A stretch of DNA of 64,000 nt, taken from the NCBI RefSeq assembly GCF_020880995.1, contig NZ_JAJISD010000001.1, forward strand, positions 682,001-746,000, written 5' to 3'. Of this stretch, positions 51,019 to 58,938 are shown piece by piece. How positions within the stretch are numbered: position 1 is the first letter of the stretch; every line of letters starts with the position of its first letter. This DNA comes from Reyranella aquatilis. Lineage in GTDB: Bacteria; Pseudomonadota; Alphaproteobacteria; Reyranellales; Reyranellaceae. The position numbers and the translations under genes are program-made. The notes beneath the pieces were generated by a model. The model saw only the letters and a program-made list of their open reading frames with translations, was not told where the DNA came from and searched no databases.

Positions 51019-53268
51019 CTAGGCGGCCTTTGCCGGATGATACTTGCCGTAGAAGCTTTCGCCCTTCGCGGCCATGTCGCGCAGCAGCTTCGGTACCTCG
51101 AACTGAGGGCCGTACTTCTTGGCGAACTCGTCGCACTCGGCGACGAACTTCTTGATCCCGACCTGGTCGATCAGGCTGATCGCCCCGCCGGTCTGCGGCG
51201 CGAAACCCAGGCCCATGATCGAGCCCACGTCGCCGTCCTGCGGGTTGGTCAGCACGTTGCTTTCCAGGCAGCGGGCGGTGTCGACCGCCTGCACGTAGAG
51301 CAGGCGCTTCTTGATCTCGTCCTCCTTGGCGCGCTTGTCCTCGCCCTCGCCATAGAGGAGCTTGGGATCGGCGGGGAAGTACTTCTCCAGCTCGGGCCAC
51401 AGGCGCTTCTTGCCGTCGGCCGGATACTCGTAGAAGCCCTTGCCGTTCTTGCGGCCGAAGCGCTCCAGCTTCTTGACCATCAGCTCGAGGATGTCCTCGG
51501 TGCCGCCGCCCTCGAACTTCTGGCCCGCGGCCTCGGCGTCGCGCCGGGTCTGGTCCATGATCTTCCAGCTGAGGTCGATGGCGACCTCGTCGTTGAGCGA
51601 CAGCGGGCCCACCGGCATGCCGGCGTAACGCGCGCAGTTCTCGATCATGGCGGCCGGGATGCCCTCCTTCAGCATGCGATGGCCCTCGCTGATGAAGGCG
51701 CCGCAGACGCGAGAGGTGAAGAAGCCGCGGCTGTCGTTCACGACGATCGGCGTCTTGCGGATCTTCTGCACGTAGTCCAGCGCCCGCGCGAGCGTCTCCT
51801 GCGAGGTCTTCTGGCCGACAATGATCTCGACCAGCGGCATCTTCTCGACCGGCGAGAAGAAATGGAGACCGATGAACTGGTCGGGCCGTGACGAGGCCTC
51901 GGCGAGGCCGGTGATCGGCAGGGTCGAGGTGTTCGATGCGAACACCGCGGTCTTCGGCAGCGCGGCCTCGGCCTTCTTGGTGGCCTCGGCCTTCACTTCG
52001 CGATTCTCGAACACCGCCTCGATCACGAGGTCGCAGTCCTTGAGCGCGCCGAAGTCCGGAGTCGCCGTGACCTTGGCCAACATCGCATCCGCCTTCGCCT
52101 GGTCGAGGCGCTTGCGCTTCACCAGCTTAGCCAGCTCGTCGGCGATGTGCGCCTTGCCCTTGTCGGCCGCCGTCTGGTCGCGGTCGATCAGCACGATGTC
52201 GAGCCCGGCCTGCACCGAGACGGTGGCGATGCCCGCGCCCATCAGGCCGGCGCCCAGCACGCCGATCTTCTTGTACTCCTGCTTCGGCACGCCCTTTGGC
52301 CGGCGGACCAGCTTGTTGGCTTCCTGCAGGCCAAAGAACAGCGTGCGGATCATGCTCTTGGCGACCGGGTCGCGCAGCAGCGAGACGAAGTAACGGGTCT
52401 CGACCCGGAGGCCGGCATCGAACGGCAGCTGCAGGCCCTCATATACGCAGCTCATGATCGCCTTCGGCGCCGGATAGACGCCGTTGGTCTTGCCGCGCAC
52501 CATGGCGCTGCCACCGATGAAGGTCATGACGCCCGGCGGGCTCCACACCTGGCCGCCGGGGAAGCCCGGGATCTTGAAGCCCTTGCGGTCCCACGGCTGC
52601 ACGGCGCGCCCGTCGATCGCCTTGGCGCCCTTGCCAGCGTATTCCGGCACGACCTGCTCGGTCGCCGGCGCCATCAGCCAGGCCTTGGCCTTCGCCAGCA
52701 ACTCGCCGGCCGGCACGACCTCGTGGATCAGGCCGAGACCCTTGGCGGCATCGACCGTGAGGTCCTTGCCTTCGAGCAGGATCGGCGCGGCATTCTGCAC
52801 GCCGATCAGGCGCGGAATGCGCTGCGTACCGCCACCGCCCGGCAGCAGACCGATCTTGACCTCGGGCTGGCCGACCTTGGTCTTCGGGTTGGCCGCGGCG
52901 ATGCGGTAGTGCGTGGCGAGGCAGATCTCGAAGCCGCCGCCCAGCGCCGTGCCGTTGATCGCGGCCACGATCGGCTTACCGCCGGTCTCCTGCCGGCGAA
53001 ACATCTTCTGGAGCTGGCTGAATTGTTCCATCAGCTTTGACGCATCGGACGTGTCGAGGGCGAGGATCATCTCCAGGTCGGCGCCGGCAATGAAGCTGTC
53101 CTTGCCCGACGTGATGATGATGCCCTTGACCTTATCGTCCTTCAGCGCGGTCTCGAGCGCGCCGGCATAGGCCGTCATCGAGGCCTCGTTCAGCACGTTC
53201 ATCGCGCGGTTGGGCATGTCCCAGGTGATGGTCGCGATGCCGTCGCTGTCGACGTTGTAGTTGATCAT
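51019..53268 (-). CDS. 3-hydroxyacyl-CoA dehydrogenase/enoyl-CoA hydratase bifunctional protein (FadJ/FadB-like)
   Basis: This is a 749-residue multifunctional beta-oxidation enzyme. The N-terminal crotonase part has TALGGGFEICLATHYRIA and GQPEVKIGLLPGGGGTQR (two Glu positions). The central Rossmann part has GVLGAGLMGAGIATV near residue 345, and IGLHFFSPVEKMPLVEI with the catalytic His. The C-terminal dehydrogenase domains follow (RGFFTSRVCGAFISEG). It forms the alpha subunit with the thiolase encoded upstream. It oxidises 2-enoyl-CoA to 3-oxoacyl-CoA. Confidence 0.94.
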   Translation of the reverse strand: MINYNVDSDGIATITWDMPNRAMNVLNEASMTAYAGALETALKDDKVKGIIITSGKDSFIAGADLEMILALDTSDASKLMEQFSQLQKMFRRQETGGKPIVAAINGTALGGGFEICLATHYRIAAANPKTKVGQPEVKIGLLPGGGGTQRIPRLIGVQNAAPILLEGKDLTVDAAKGLGLIHEVVPAGELLAKAKAWLMAPATEQVVPEYAGKGAKAIDGRAVQPWDRKGFKIPGFPGGQVWSPPGVMTFIGGSAMVRGKTNGVYPAPKAIMSCVYEGLQLPFDAGLRVETRYFVSLLRDPVAKSMIRTLFFGLQEANKLVRRPKGVPKQEYKKIGVLGAGLMGAGIATVSVQAGLDIVLIDRDQTAADKGKAHIADELAKLVKRKRLDQAKADAMLAKVTATPDFGALKDCDLVIEAVFENREVKAEATKKAEAALPKTAVFASNTSTLPITGLAEASSRPDQFIGLHFFSPVEKMPLVEIIVGQKTSQETLARALDYVQKIRKTPIVVNDSRGFFTSRVCGAFISEGHRMLKEGIPAAMIENCARYAGMPVGPLSLNDEVAIDLSWKIMDQTRRDAEAAGQKFEGGGTEDILELMVKKLERFGRKNGKGFYEYPADGKKRLWPELEKYFPADPKLLYGEGEDKRAKEDEIKKRLLYVQAVDTARCLESNVLTNPQDGDVGSIMGLGFAPQTGGAISLIDQVGIKKFVAECDEFAKKYGPQFEVPKLLRDMAAKGESFYGKYHPAKAA

Positions 53269-53284
53269 GTTTCAATCCCTCTTC

Positions 53285-53366
53285 GCTGGGAGCGCGCCAC
53301 TCCAGTGGCGCTCATGTGTGTCGAAATGCCAGGGAAGATGCGCCACTGGAGTGGCGCGCTCCCAGC
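53285..53366. repeat. REP/BIME-like element: 27-bp perfect inverted repeat with palindromic arms
   Basis: The arms GCTGGGAGCGCGCC... (53285-53311) and its exact reverse complement (53340-53366) flank a 28-base loop. Each arm also contains its own hairpin, GCGCCACT-CC/GG-AGTGGCGC. The element fills most of the gap between the thiolase and FadJ-like genes. This double symmetry is typical of bacterial interspersed mosaic elements. The mRNA would form a very stable structure between the two coding regions. Confidence 0.8.
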
Positions 53367-53371
53367 AATGA

Positions 53372-54583
53372 TCAGACGCGCTCGATGATGGTGGCGGTGC
53401 CCATGCCGCCGCCGACGCACAGCGTGGCGAGGCCGGTCGAGAGGTTGCGGCGCTCGAGCTCGTCGAGCAGCGTGCCCAGGATCATCGCGCCGGTGGCGCC
53501 CAGCGGATGGCCCATGGCAATCGCACCGCCGTTCACGTTAATCTTGTCGTGCGGCATCTTGAGAACCTGCATGTAGCGCAGCACGACGGCGGCGAAGGCC
53601 TCGTTCAGCTCGAACAGGTCGATGTCGCTCACCGACATGCCGGCGCGCTTCAGCGCCTTCTCCGAAGCCGGCGCCGGGCCGGTCAGCATGATCGCCGGCT
53701 CCGAGCCGATCGAGGCGAAGGAGCGGATGCGGGCGCGCGGCTTGAGCCCCGCCTTCTCGCCGAACTCCTTGGACCCCACCAGGATCGCGGCAGCGCCGTC
53801 GACGATACCCGACGAGTTGCCGGCATGGTGCACGTGATGGATCTTCTCGACTTCCGGATAGCGCTGCTGCGCCACCGCGTTGAAGCCGGGCATCATCTCG
53901 CCCTGCATCTTGAAGCTGGGCTCCAGCGCCGCCAGCGTCTGCATGGTCGTGGTCGGGCGCAGGAACTCGTCGTGCGCCAGCAGCTCGACGCCGTTCTGGT
54001 CACGGACGGGGACGATCGACTTCTTGAAGTAGCCGGCATCCCAGGCGGCCTTGGCACGCCTCTGCGATTCGACGGCATAGCTGTCGACGTCGTCGCGGCT
54101 CATGCCGTACTTGGTCGCGATCAGGTCGGCCGAAACGCCCTGCGGCACGAAGTACATCGGGATCGCCACGGCCGGATCGACCGCCCAGGCGCCGCCGTCC
54201 GAGCCCATGGGCACACGGCTCATGCTCTCGACACCGCCGCCGATCGCGGCCTGGCTCTGGCCCGACATGACCTGCGCCGCCGCCATGTTGGTGGCTTCGA
54301 GGCCCGACGCGCAGAAGCGGTTGATCTGCACGCCCGAGACGGTCTCGGCATAGCCCGCCATCACCGACGCGGTGCGCGCGATGTCGGCGCCCTGCTCGCC
54401 GATCGGCATGACGCAGCCCAGCACGATGTCGTCGACCAGGTGCGTATCGAGATTGTTGCGGTCACGCACGGCCTGCAGTGCGGTGACAGCCAGGCGAACC
54501 GGCGTCACTTCGTGCAGCGAGCCATCCTTGCGGCCCTTGCCACGCGGCGTGCGGACGGCGTCGTAGATGTATGCGTCGGTCAT
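53372..54583 (-). CDS. acetyl-CoA C-acyltransferase (thiolase, FadA-like)
   Basis: This is a 403-residue thiolase that cleaves 3-oxoacyl-CoA in beta-oxidation. The N-terminal Cys nucleophile is in [15 protein letters not shown] near residue 90. The C-terminal catalytic part has [15 protein letters not shown] (His) and [16 protein letters not shown] (Cys). The start [22 protein letters not shown] matches FadI/FadA-type proteins that pair with the FadJ-like gene next to it. It follows the acyl-CoA dehydrogenase and a palindromic repeat element. Confidence 0.95.
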   Translation of the reverse strand: MTDAYIYDAVRTPRGKGRKDGSLHEVTPVRLAVTALQAVRDRNNLDTHLVDDIVLGCVMPIGEQGADIARTASVMAGYAETVSGVQINRFCASGLEATNMAAAQVMSGQSQAAIGGGVESMSRVPMGSDGGAWAVDPAVAIPMYFVPQGVSADLIATKYGMSRDDVDSYAVESQRRAKAAWDAGYFKKSIVPVRDQNGVELLAHDEFLRPTTTMQTLAALEPSFKMQGEMMPGFNAVAQQRYPEVEKIHHVHHAGNSSGIVDGAAAILVGSKEFGEKAGLKPRARIRSFASIGSEPAIMLTGPAPASEKALKRAGMSVSDIDLFELNEAFAAVVLRYMQVLKMPHDKINVNGGAIAMGHPLGATGAMILGTLLDELERRNLSTGLATLCVGGGMGTATIIERV

Positions 54584-54613
54584 GGTCTTCTCCTTCGTCT
54601 CGAATTCTCATTC

Positions 54614-54706
54614 TCCTCTCCCCCGCTAGGGGGAGAGGATGGGTGAGGGGGTAGCGCACACCCCTTCAGCCCCCTCACCTAACCTCTGCCCCTGGCGGGG
54701 GAGAGG
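54614..54706. repeat. composite palindromic element between acyl-CoA dehydrogenase and thiolase genes
   Basis: Three nested parts are seen. The first is a perfect hairpin CCTCTCCCCC, loop GCTA, GGGGGAGAGG (54615-54638). A 10-bp stem joins GGTGAGGGGG (54642-54651) to CCCCCTCACC (54670-54679). A mirrored end hairpin CCTCTGCCCC, loop TGGC, GGGGGAGAGG (54683-54706) has one mismatch. The start and end hairpins are inverted copies of each other. This is the same architecture as 50848-50999, which shows a dispersed family of intergenic elements. Confidence 0.75.
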
Positions 54707-54708
54707 AA

Positions 54709-55848
54709 TCAGAGCGTTCGCCCAATGAGTTCCTTCATGATCTCGTTGGTGCCGCCGTAGATCTTCTGCACACGGGCGTCGGCGTAGAGGCGGGCGATCG
54801 GGTATTCCCACATGTAGCCATAGCCGCCGTGGAACTGCAGGCATTCGTCGATCAGCTCGCATTGCAGCTCCGTGGTCCAGTACTTGGCCATCGCCGCGGT
54901 CGCGACGTCGAGCTCGCCTTTCAGATGCTTCGCCACGCAATCATCAACGAAGACGCGGGCGATATGGGCCTTGGTCTTGAGTTCCGCCAGCTTGAAGCGC
55001 GTGTTCTGGAAATCGATGATCTGTTTTCCGAACGCCTTGCGCTCCTTCACGTAGGCCAGCGTATGCTCCAGCGCCGCCTCGATGGCCGCCACCGCCTGGA
55101 TGGCGATCACCAGCCGCTCCTGCGGCAGCTGCTGCATCAGCTGGACGAAGCCCATGCCCGGCCCGCCCAGCAGATGATCGGCCGGCACGCGCACGTCCTG
55201 GAAGAACAGCTCCGACGTGTCCTGCGCCTTCATGCCGATCTTCTCGAGATTGCGGCCGCGCTTGAAACCTTCGCTCTTCGTCTCGACGGCGATCAGCGAG
55301 GTGCCCTTGGCGCCGAGCGCGGGATCGGTCTTGGCGACCACGATCACGAGATCGGCGAGCTGGCCGTTCGAGATGAAGGTTTTGGAGCCGTTGATGACCC
55401 AATGGTTGCCGTCCATCACGGCCGTGGTCTTGATCGCCTGCAGGTCGGAGCCCGTACCCGGCTCGGTCATGGCGATGGCCGTGACCAGTTCGCCGGAGCA
55501 GGCCTTGGGAATCCACTTCTTCTTCTGCTCCTCGGTGCCGTAGTGGAGCAGGTAGGGGACCACGATGTCGTTGTGCAGCGAGAAGGCGGGACCGGAGGCC
55601 AGCGCGCGTCCCTGCTCCTCGATCATGATGGCGCTGTAGAGGAAATCGGCGCCCACGCCGCCATAGGCCTCCGGCATCGTCATGCCCAGCAGGCCCTGCT
55701 CGCCGGCCTTGCGCCACAGGTCGCGCGGCACGATCCCCTCCTCCTCCCACTTCATGTGGAAGGGCGTCACTTCCTTCTCGAAAAAGCGCCGGCAGGTGTC
55801 GCGGAACATCTGGTGTTCGGGCGTGTAGTGCGCGGCCAAAGCAGTCAC
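54709..55848 (-). CDS. acyl-CoA dehydrogenase
   Basis: This is a 379-residue FAD-dependent acyl-CoA dehydrogenase, the first step of beta-oxidation. It begins with YTPEHQMFRDTCRRFFEKEVTP, carries AMTEPGTGSDLQAIKTTAV near residue 130, LRKIGMKAQDT-type LEKIGMKAQDTSELFFQDVRVP and the C-terminal QFHGGYGYMWEYPIARLYADAR with the catalytic Glu region. It starts with GTG at 55848. A MerR/LiuR-like palindrome lies 95 bases upstream. Chain length specificity is not readable; a long-chain or isovaleryl-type substrate is possible. Confidence 0.95.
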   Translation of the reverse strand: MTALAAHYTPEHQMFRDTCRRFFEKEVTPFHMKWEEEGIVPRDLWRKAGEQGLLGMTMPEAYGGVGADFLYSAIMIEEQGRALASGPAFSLHNDIVVPYLLHYGTEEQKKKWIPKACSGELVTAIAMTEPGTGSDLQAIKTTAVMDGNHWVINGSKTFISNGQLADLVIVVAKTDPALGAKGTSLIAVETKSEGFKRGRNLEKIGMKAQDTSELFFQDVRVPADHLLGGPGMGFVQLMQQLPQERLVIAIQAVAAIEAALEHTLAYVKERKAFGKQIIDFQNTRFKLAELKTKAHIARVFVDDCVAKHLKGELDVATAAMAKYWTTELQCELIDECLQFHGGYGYMWEYPIARLYADARVQKIYGGTNEIMKELIGRTL

Positions 55849-55943
55849 GAGCGTCGTCCTCCAACGAACAGGTCAGTCAGTCTTCTTGAAGGGACTGTGG
55901 GCCGGCTGCGAACCACGCGCCAGCGCTTCGGATGTAGTTTACC

Positions 55944-55959
55944 TTTACGTAAACGTCAA
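55944..55959. promoter_or_regulatory. imperfect inverted repeat TTTACGT-AA-ACGTCAA, candidate LiuR-type operator
   Basis: 7-2-7 inverted repeat with one mismatch, in the divergent gap between the acyl-CoA dehydrogenase and map. It resembles the MerR-family (LiuR-type) operators described for fatty-acid and branched-chain degradation genes of proteobacteria. An additional GTTTAC stands at 55937. Confidence 0.5.
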
Positions 55960-56027
55960 CCTACGGCCCCGATTGTGCGCGGAAGTTTTTGGTGCGCCAC
56001 CGCGCCATGGCGGTTACGCAGCAGGCC

Positions 56028-56774
56028 ATGACCATCGAAAATGAAGAGCAGCTCGAAAAGCTGCGCATCGTGGGCAAGCTCGTGGCCCGTACCCTCACCG
56101 CCATGGGCGAAGCGCTCGAACCGGGCATGACCACCCGGGAACTGGACGATCTCGGCCGCGGCCTGCTGGAGCAGGCCGGCGCCCGCTCGGCCCCCGAACT
56201 CACCTACGACTTTCCCGGCGCAACCTGCATTTCGATCGGCCCCGACTGCGCTCACGGCATTCCGGACGACACCGTCATCAAGGCGGGCGACCTGATCAAC
56301 ATCGACGTCTCGGCCGAACTGGACGGCTACTTCGGCGACACCGGCGCCAGCTTCGCCGTGCCCCCGACCCGCCCGCGGATACAGCGCCTGTGCGAGGATG
56401 GCCGCAAGGCCATGTGGGCTGGTATCCGCGCCGTGAAGCCGGGCGCCCGATTGAACGAGGTCGGCCGGTCGATCGAGACGTTCGCAAACAAGAACGGCTA
56501 CAGCCTCGTCCGCAATCTCGCGAGCCACGGTGTCGGACGGTCGCTGCATGATGAGCCGTCGGAGATCCCGACCTGGTACGAGAAGAACGATCGCCGCAGG
56601 ATTACCGAAGGTCTCGTCTTCACGATCGAACCATTCCTGTCGCTTGGCGCGGAATGGGTCGAGGAAATGGACGATGGCTGGACGCTGCGCCCCCCGCACC
56701 AGGAAGCCACCGTGCAGTACGAGCACACGCTCGTGGCGACCCGTCGCGGGCCGTTGATCCTGACGCTCGCCTGA
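56028..56774 (+). CDS. map: methionine aminopeptidase type I
   Basis: This 248-residue metalloprotease removes the initiator methionine from new proteins. Metal ligands are visible in order: SASHGVG-type ASHGVGRSLHDEP (His), INIDVSAELDGYFGDTGASF (Asp/Asp), FTIEPFLSLG (Glu) and QYEHTLVAT (Glu). The ATG at 56028 (MTIENEEQLEKLR) matches family N-termini. An alternative ATG at 56007 would add seven residues. It has its own promoter and lies among fatty-acid genes without an obvious functional link. Its stop is 4 bases from the next convergent gene. Confidence 0.95.
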   Translation: MTIENEEQLEKLRIVGKLVARTLTAMGEALEPGMTTRELDDLGRGLLEQAGARSAPELTYDFPGATCISIGPDCAHGIPDDTVIKAGDLINIDVSAELDGYFGDTGASFAVPPTRPRIQRLCEDGRKAMWAGIRAVKPGARLNEVGRSIETFANKNGYSLVRNLASHGVGRSLHDEPSEIPTWYEKNDRRRITEGLVFTIEPFLSLGAEWVEEMDDGWTLRPPHQEATVQYEHTLVATRRGPLILTLA

Positions 56775-56777
56775 GCG

Positions 56778-57347
56778 CTACCGCACGGTGGGACAAGGCA
56801 CGCTGGTCAGACGCGAATCGCAGACGCTGACCTCCTCGACGTACTTCTTCAGCTTCTCCAGGCGTTCGGGAGTGGGTACCGAGCGCACGGCGCGCTGCAC
56901 GACGTAGAAGCTGTCGTTGCCCTTGATGGCCTTGATCATCGCCGTCTCGGGTTTGCCCGTCGAGGCAAGCAACGGGCAGCTCAGCAGGACCGAGGCGGAC
57001 TCGTAGCCCTTCACCTTGCCGGTCGCGACCGCGGTGGAGGTGCTGCCCTTGCAGCCATCCGACCATTGCTTCTGCATCGCCGCGAGGAACGGGCCCGGCT
57101 GGAGATCCTTGCGGCTCAGGAAGACCTGGACCGTGACCATCTCCGTCCAGTTCTGCACTGTCTCCGCGGCCGGCACGAACTCCTGCATGTTCATGCCGTT
57201 CTTGGAGTCCTTGAAGCCAACCTTGAAGCCCTGCGGCATGCCGACGAGCAGGTTTTCGTTCTTCAATTGTTGTGCCTGCCCGCCAGCGGCGGTCAGGCAA
57301 AATAGGACGGCCCCACCGGCCGCCATCCATTTGCTCCGCTTCGTCAT
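56778..57347 (-). CDS. secreted hypothetical protein
   Basis: This is a 189-residue exported protein with a signal peptide (MTKRSKWMAAGGAVLFCLTAAG, cleavage near GQAQ). The mature part starts with LLVGMPQGFKVGFKDSKNG and has about three Cys residues (DGCKG, LLSCPLL, VSVCDSR, VPCPTV), suggesting disulphides. No domain is recognised. Its ribosome binding site lies in a strong hairpin (57353-57377) directly before the ATG. It follows the dehydrogenase gene after 68 bases. Confidence 0.75.
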   Translation of the reverse strand: MTKRSKWMAAGGAVLFCLTAAGGQAQQLKNENLLVGMPQGFKVGFKDSKNGMNMQEFVPAAETVQNWTEMVTVQVFLSRKDLQPGPFLAAMQKQWSDGCKGSTSTAVATGKVKGYESASVLLSCPLLASTGKPETAMIKAIKGNDSFYVVQRAVRSVPTPERLEKLKKYVEEVSVCDSRLTSVPCPTVR

Positions 57348-57352
57348 CGCAT

Positions 57353-57377
57353 TCCCCTGCAAGAAGGTTGCAGGGGA
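57353..57377 (-). promoter_or_regulatory. hairpin that covers the ribosome binding site of the secreted-protein gene
   Basis: Perfect 10-bp stem TCCCCTGCAA, loop GAAGG, TTGCAGGGGA on the plus strand; on the mRNA the AGGGG of the ribosome binding site is inside the 3' arm, 5 bases before the ATG. It could instead be a terminator for the dehydrogenase upstream, but no U-tract follows. Confidence 0.6.
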
Positions 57378-57415
57378 TTGAACGACGGTTCGGTGGCCCT
57401 GTTCCCTGGCGATCG

Positions 57416-58930
57416 CTACTCGACCGTCGTCGCGCTGAGGCCCAGCATCGCGCGGCGGCGCAGCCACTGGCTGGGGCGGTAGCGGTCGTCGCCGGTGATC
57501 GCCTGGATCTGCACCAGTATCTCGTGGCACTCCTTGACGCCCAGCCAGTCGGCCAGCGCCAGCGGGCCGCGCGGATAGTTGAGGCCGAGCGTCATCGCCG
57601 TGTCGACGTCGGCGGCGGAAGCTATGCCGATCATCGCCATCTCGCAGCCGAGGTTGGCGATCATCGAACACATGCGTTGAGCGATGAAGCCGGGCGAGTC
57701 CTTGATCACGGTCACCTTGGTGCCGGACTTGGCGAGCAGCGCCACAGTCGCGTCGCGGATGGCGGGATCGAAGCCCGGCGCCATCATGATGGTGATGCGC
57801 TTGGAGACGTCGCCCGTCAGGTCGACCGCGACGGTGCGCTTCGGGTCGAGACCCAGTTCGACCGCCGTCGTGGTGCAGTCCTTGCCGATCGGCGCCACCA
57901 GGATCGGGCTCTTGCCGTCGTCGGCCGCCAGCATCTTTGCACCGTCCGCGTTCACCAGGCTCATCAGCTTGGTATTGTGCGTGTCCATGATGACGACGCT
58001 CGACGCCGGCACGTGCGAGGTCGGGTGATCGGCGCCCGCGTCGATCTTCGTGCCCTTCTCGTCGTAGGCGTACCAGCCACCGCCGGTCTTGCGGCCGAGC
58101 TTGCCCGCCGCATAGAGGCTCTCGTGATAGGGGCTGGGGGTCATGCGCCGGTCGTGGAAGAAGCCCTCGTAGATGATCTTGCGCGCCGGGAAGTTCACGT
58201 CGATGCCCGTCAGGTCCATCAGCTCGAAGGGCCCCATGCGGAAGCCGCAGGTGTCGCGCATGACGGCGTCGACCTGCGACGGCGTCGCCCGCCCCTCCTG
58301 CATGATGCGCAGGCCCTCGGTGCCGATGGCGGTGCCTCCGAGATTGACGAGGAAGCCCGGCGTGTCGCCCACCACCACGGGCACGCGCGTCTGGCGCTTG
58401 CCGAGCGCCACCATGGCGTCGACCACCCACTGCGCGGTGTCGGCGGCGCGGATGACCTCGACCAGCTTCATCAGCGGCACGGGGTTGAAATAATGCATGC
58501 CGCAGACGCGGTTGCGGTGCTTGAGCGAGCGCGCGATCGAGGCGATGCGGATCGACGAGGTGTTGGACGCCAGGATCGCCTCCGGCGACACCACGGCTTC
58601 CAGTTCGCCGAACAGCTTCTGCTTCACCTCGAGATTCTCGAACACCGCCTCGACGACGACGTGGCAGCCCTTCAGGTCCTCGATCTTCTCCGCGACGCCG
58701 AGATTGGCGTCGGCCTTGGCGAGATCCGCATCGGTCAGACGGCCCTTCGTGACCAGACCCTTCAGCGTCTCGAGGATCGCAGCCTTCGCCTTTGCGGCTC
58801 CACCCGGCGCGGCATCGAACATGATGGCCTTCATGCCGCCCTGTGCGGTGACCTGAGCGATGCCACGGCCCATGGCGCCGGTTCCCACGACGCCGACGGT
58901 CAGATCGGGACGGTTGATGTCGAGACTCAT
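57416..58930 (-). CDS. 3-hydroxyacyl-CoA dehydrogenase (PaaH-like)
   Basis: This is a 504-residue NAD-dependent 3-hydroxyacyl-CoA dehydrogenase without a crotonase part. The Rossmann motif GVVGTGAMGRGIAQV is near residue 13. The catalytic His is in CGMHYFNPVPLMKLVEVI near residue 143. Two C-terminal HAD domains follow, the second near residue 410 with VIKDSPGFIAQRMCSMIANLG. This doubled C-terminal layout is like PaaH-type enzymes of phenylacetate and fatty-acid degradation. It lies 8 bases after prpE. Confidence 0.93.
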   Translation of the reverse strand: MSLDINRPDLTVGVVGTGAMGRGIAQVTAQGGMKAIMFDAAPGGAAKAKAAILETLKGLVTKGRLTDADLAKADANLGVAEKIEDLKGCHVVVEAVFENLEVKQKLFGELEAVVSPEAILASNTSSIRIASIARSLKHRNRVCGMHYFNPVPLMKLVEVIRAADTAQWVVDAMVALGKRQTRVPVVVGDTPGFLVNLGGTAIGTEGLRIMQEGRATPSQVDAVMRDTCGFRMGPFELMDLTGIDVNFPARKIIYEGFFHDRRMTPSPYHESLYAAGKLGRKTGGGWYAYDEKGTKIDAGADHPTSHVPASSVVIMDTHNTKLMSLVNADGAKMLAADDGKSPILVAPIGKDCTTTAVELGLDPKRTVAVDLTGDVSKRITIMMAPGFDPAIRDATVALLAKSGTKVTVIKDSPGFIAQRMCSMIANLGCEMAMIGIASAADVDTAMTLGLNYPRGPLALADWLGVKECHEILVQIQAITGDDRYRPSQWLRRRAMLGLSATTVE

Positions 58931-58938
58931 CTTAACTC

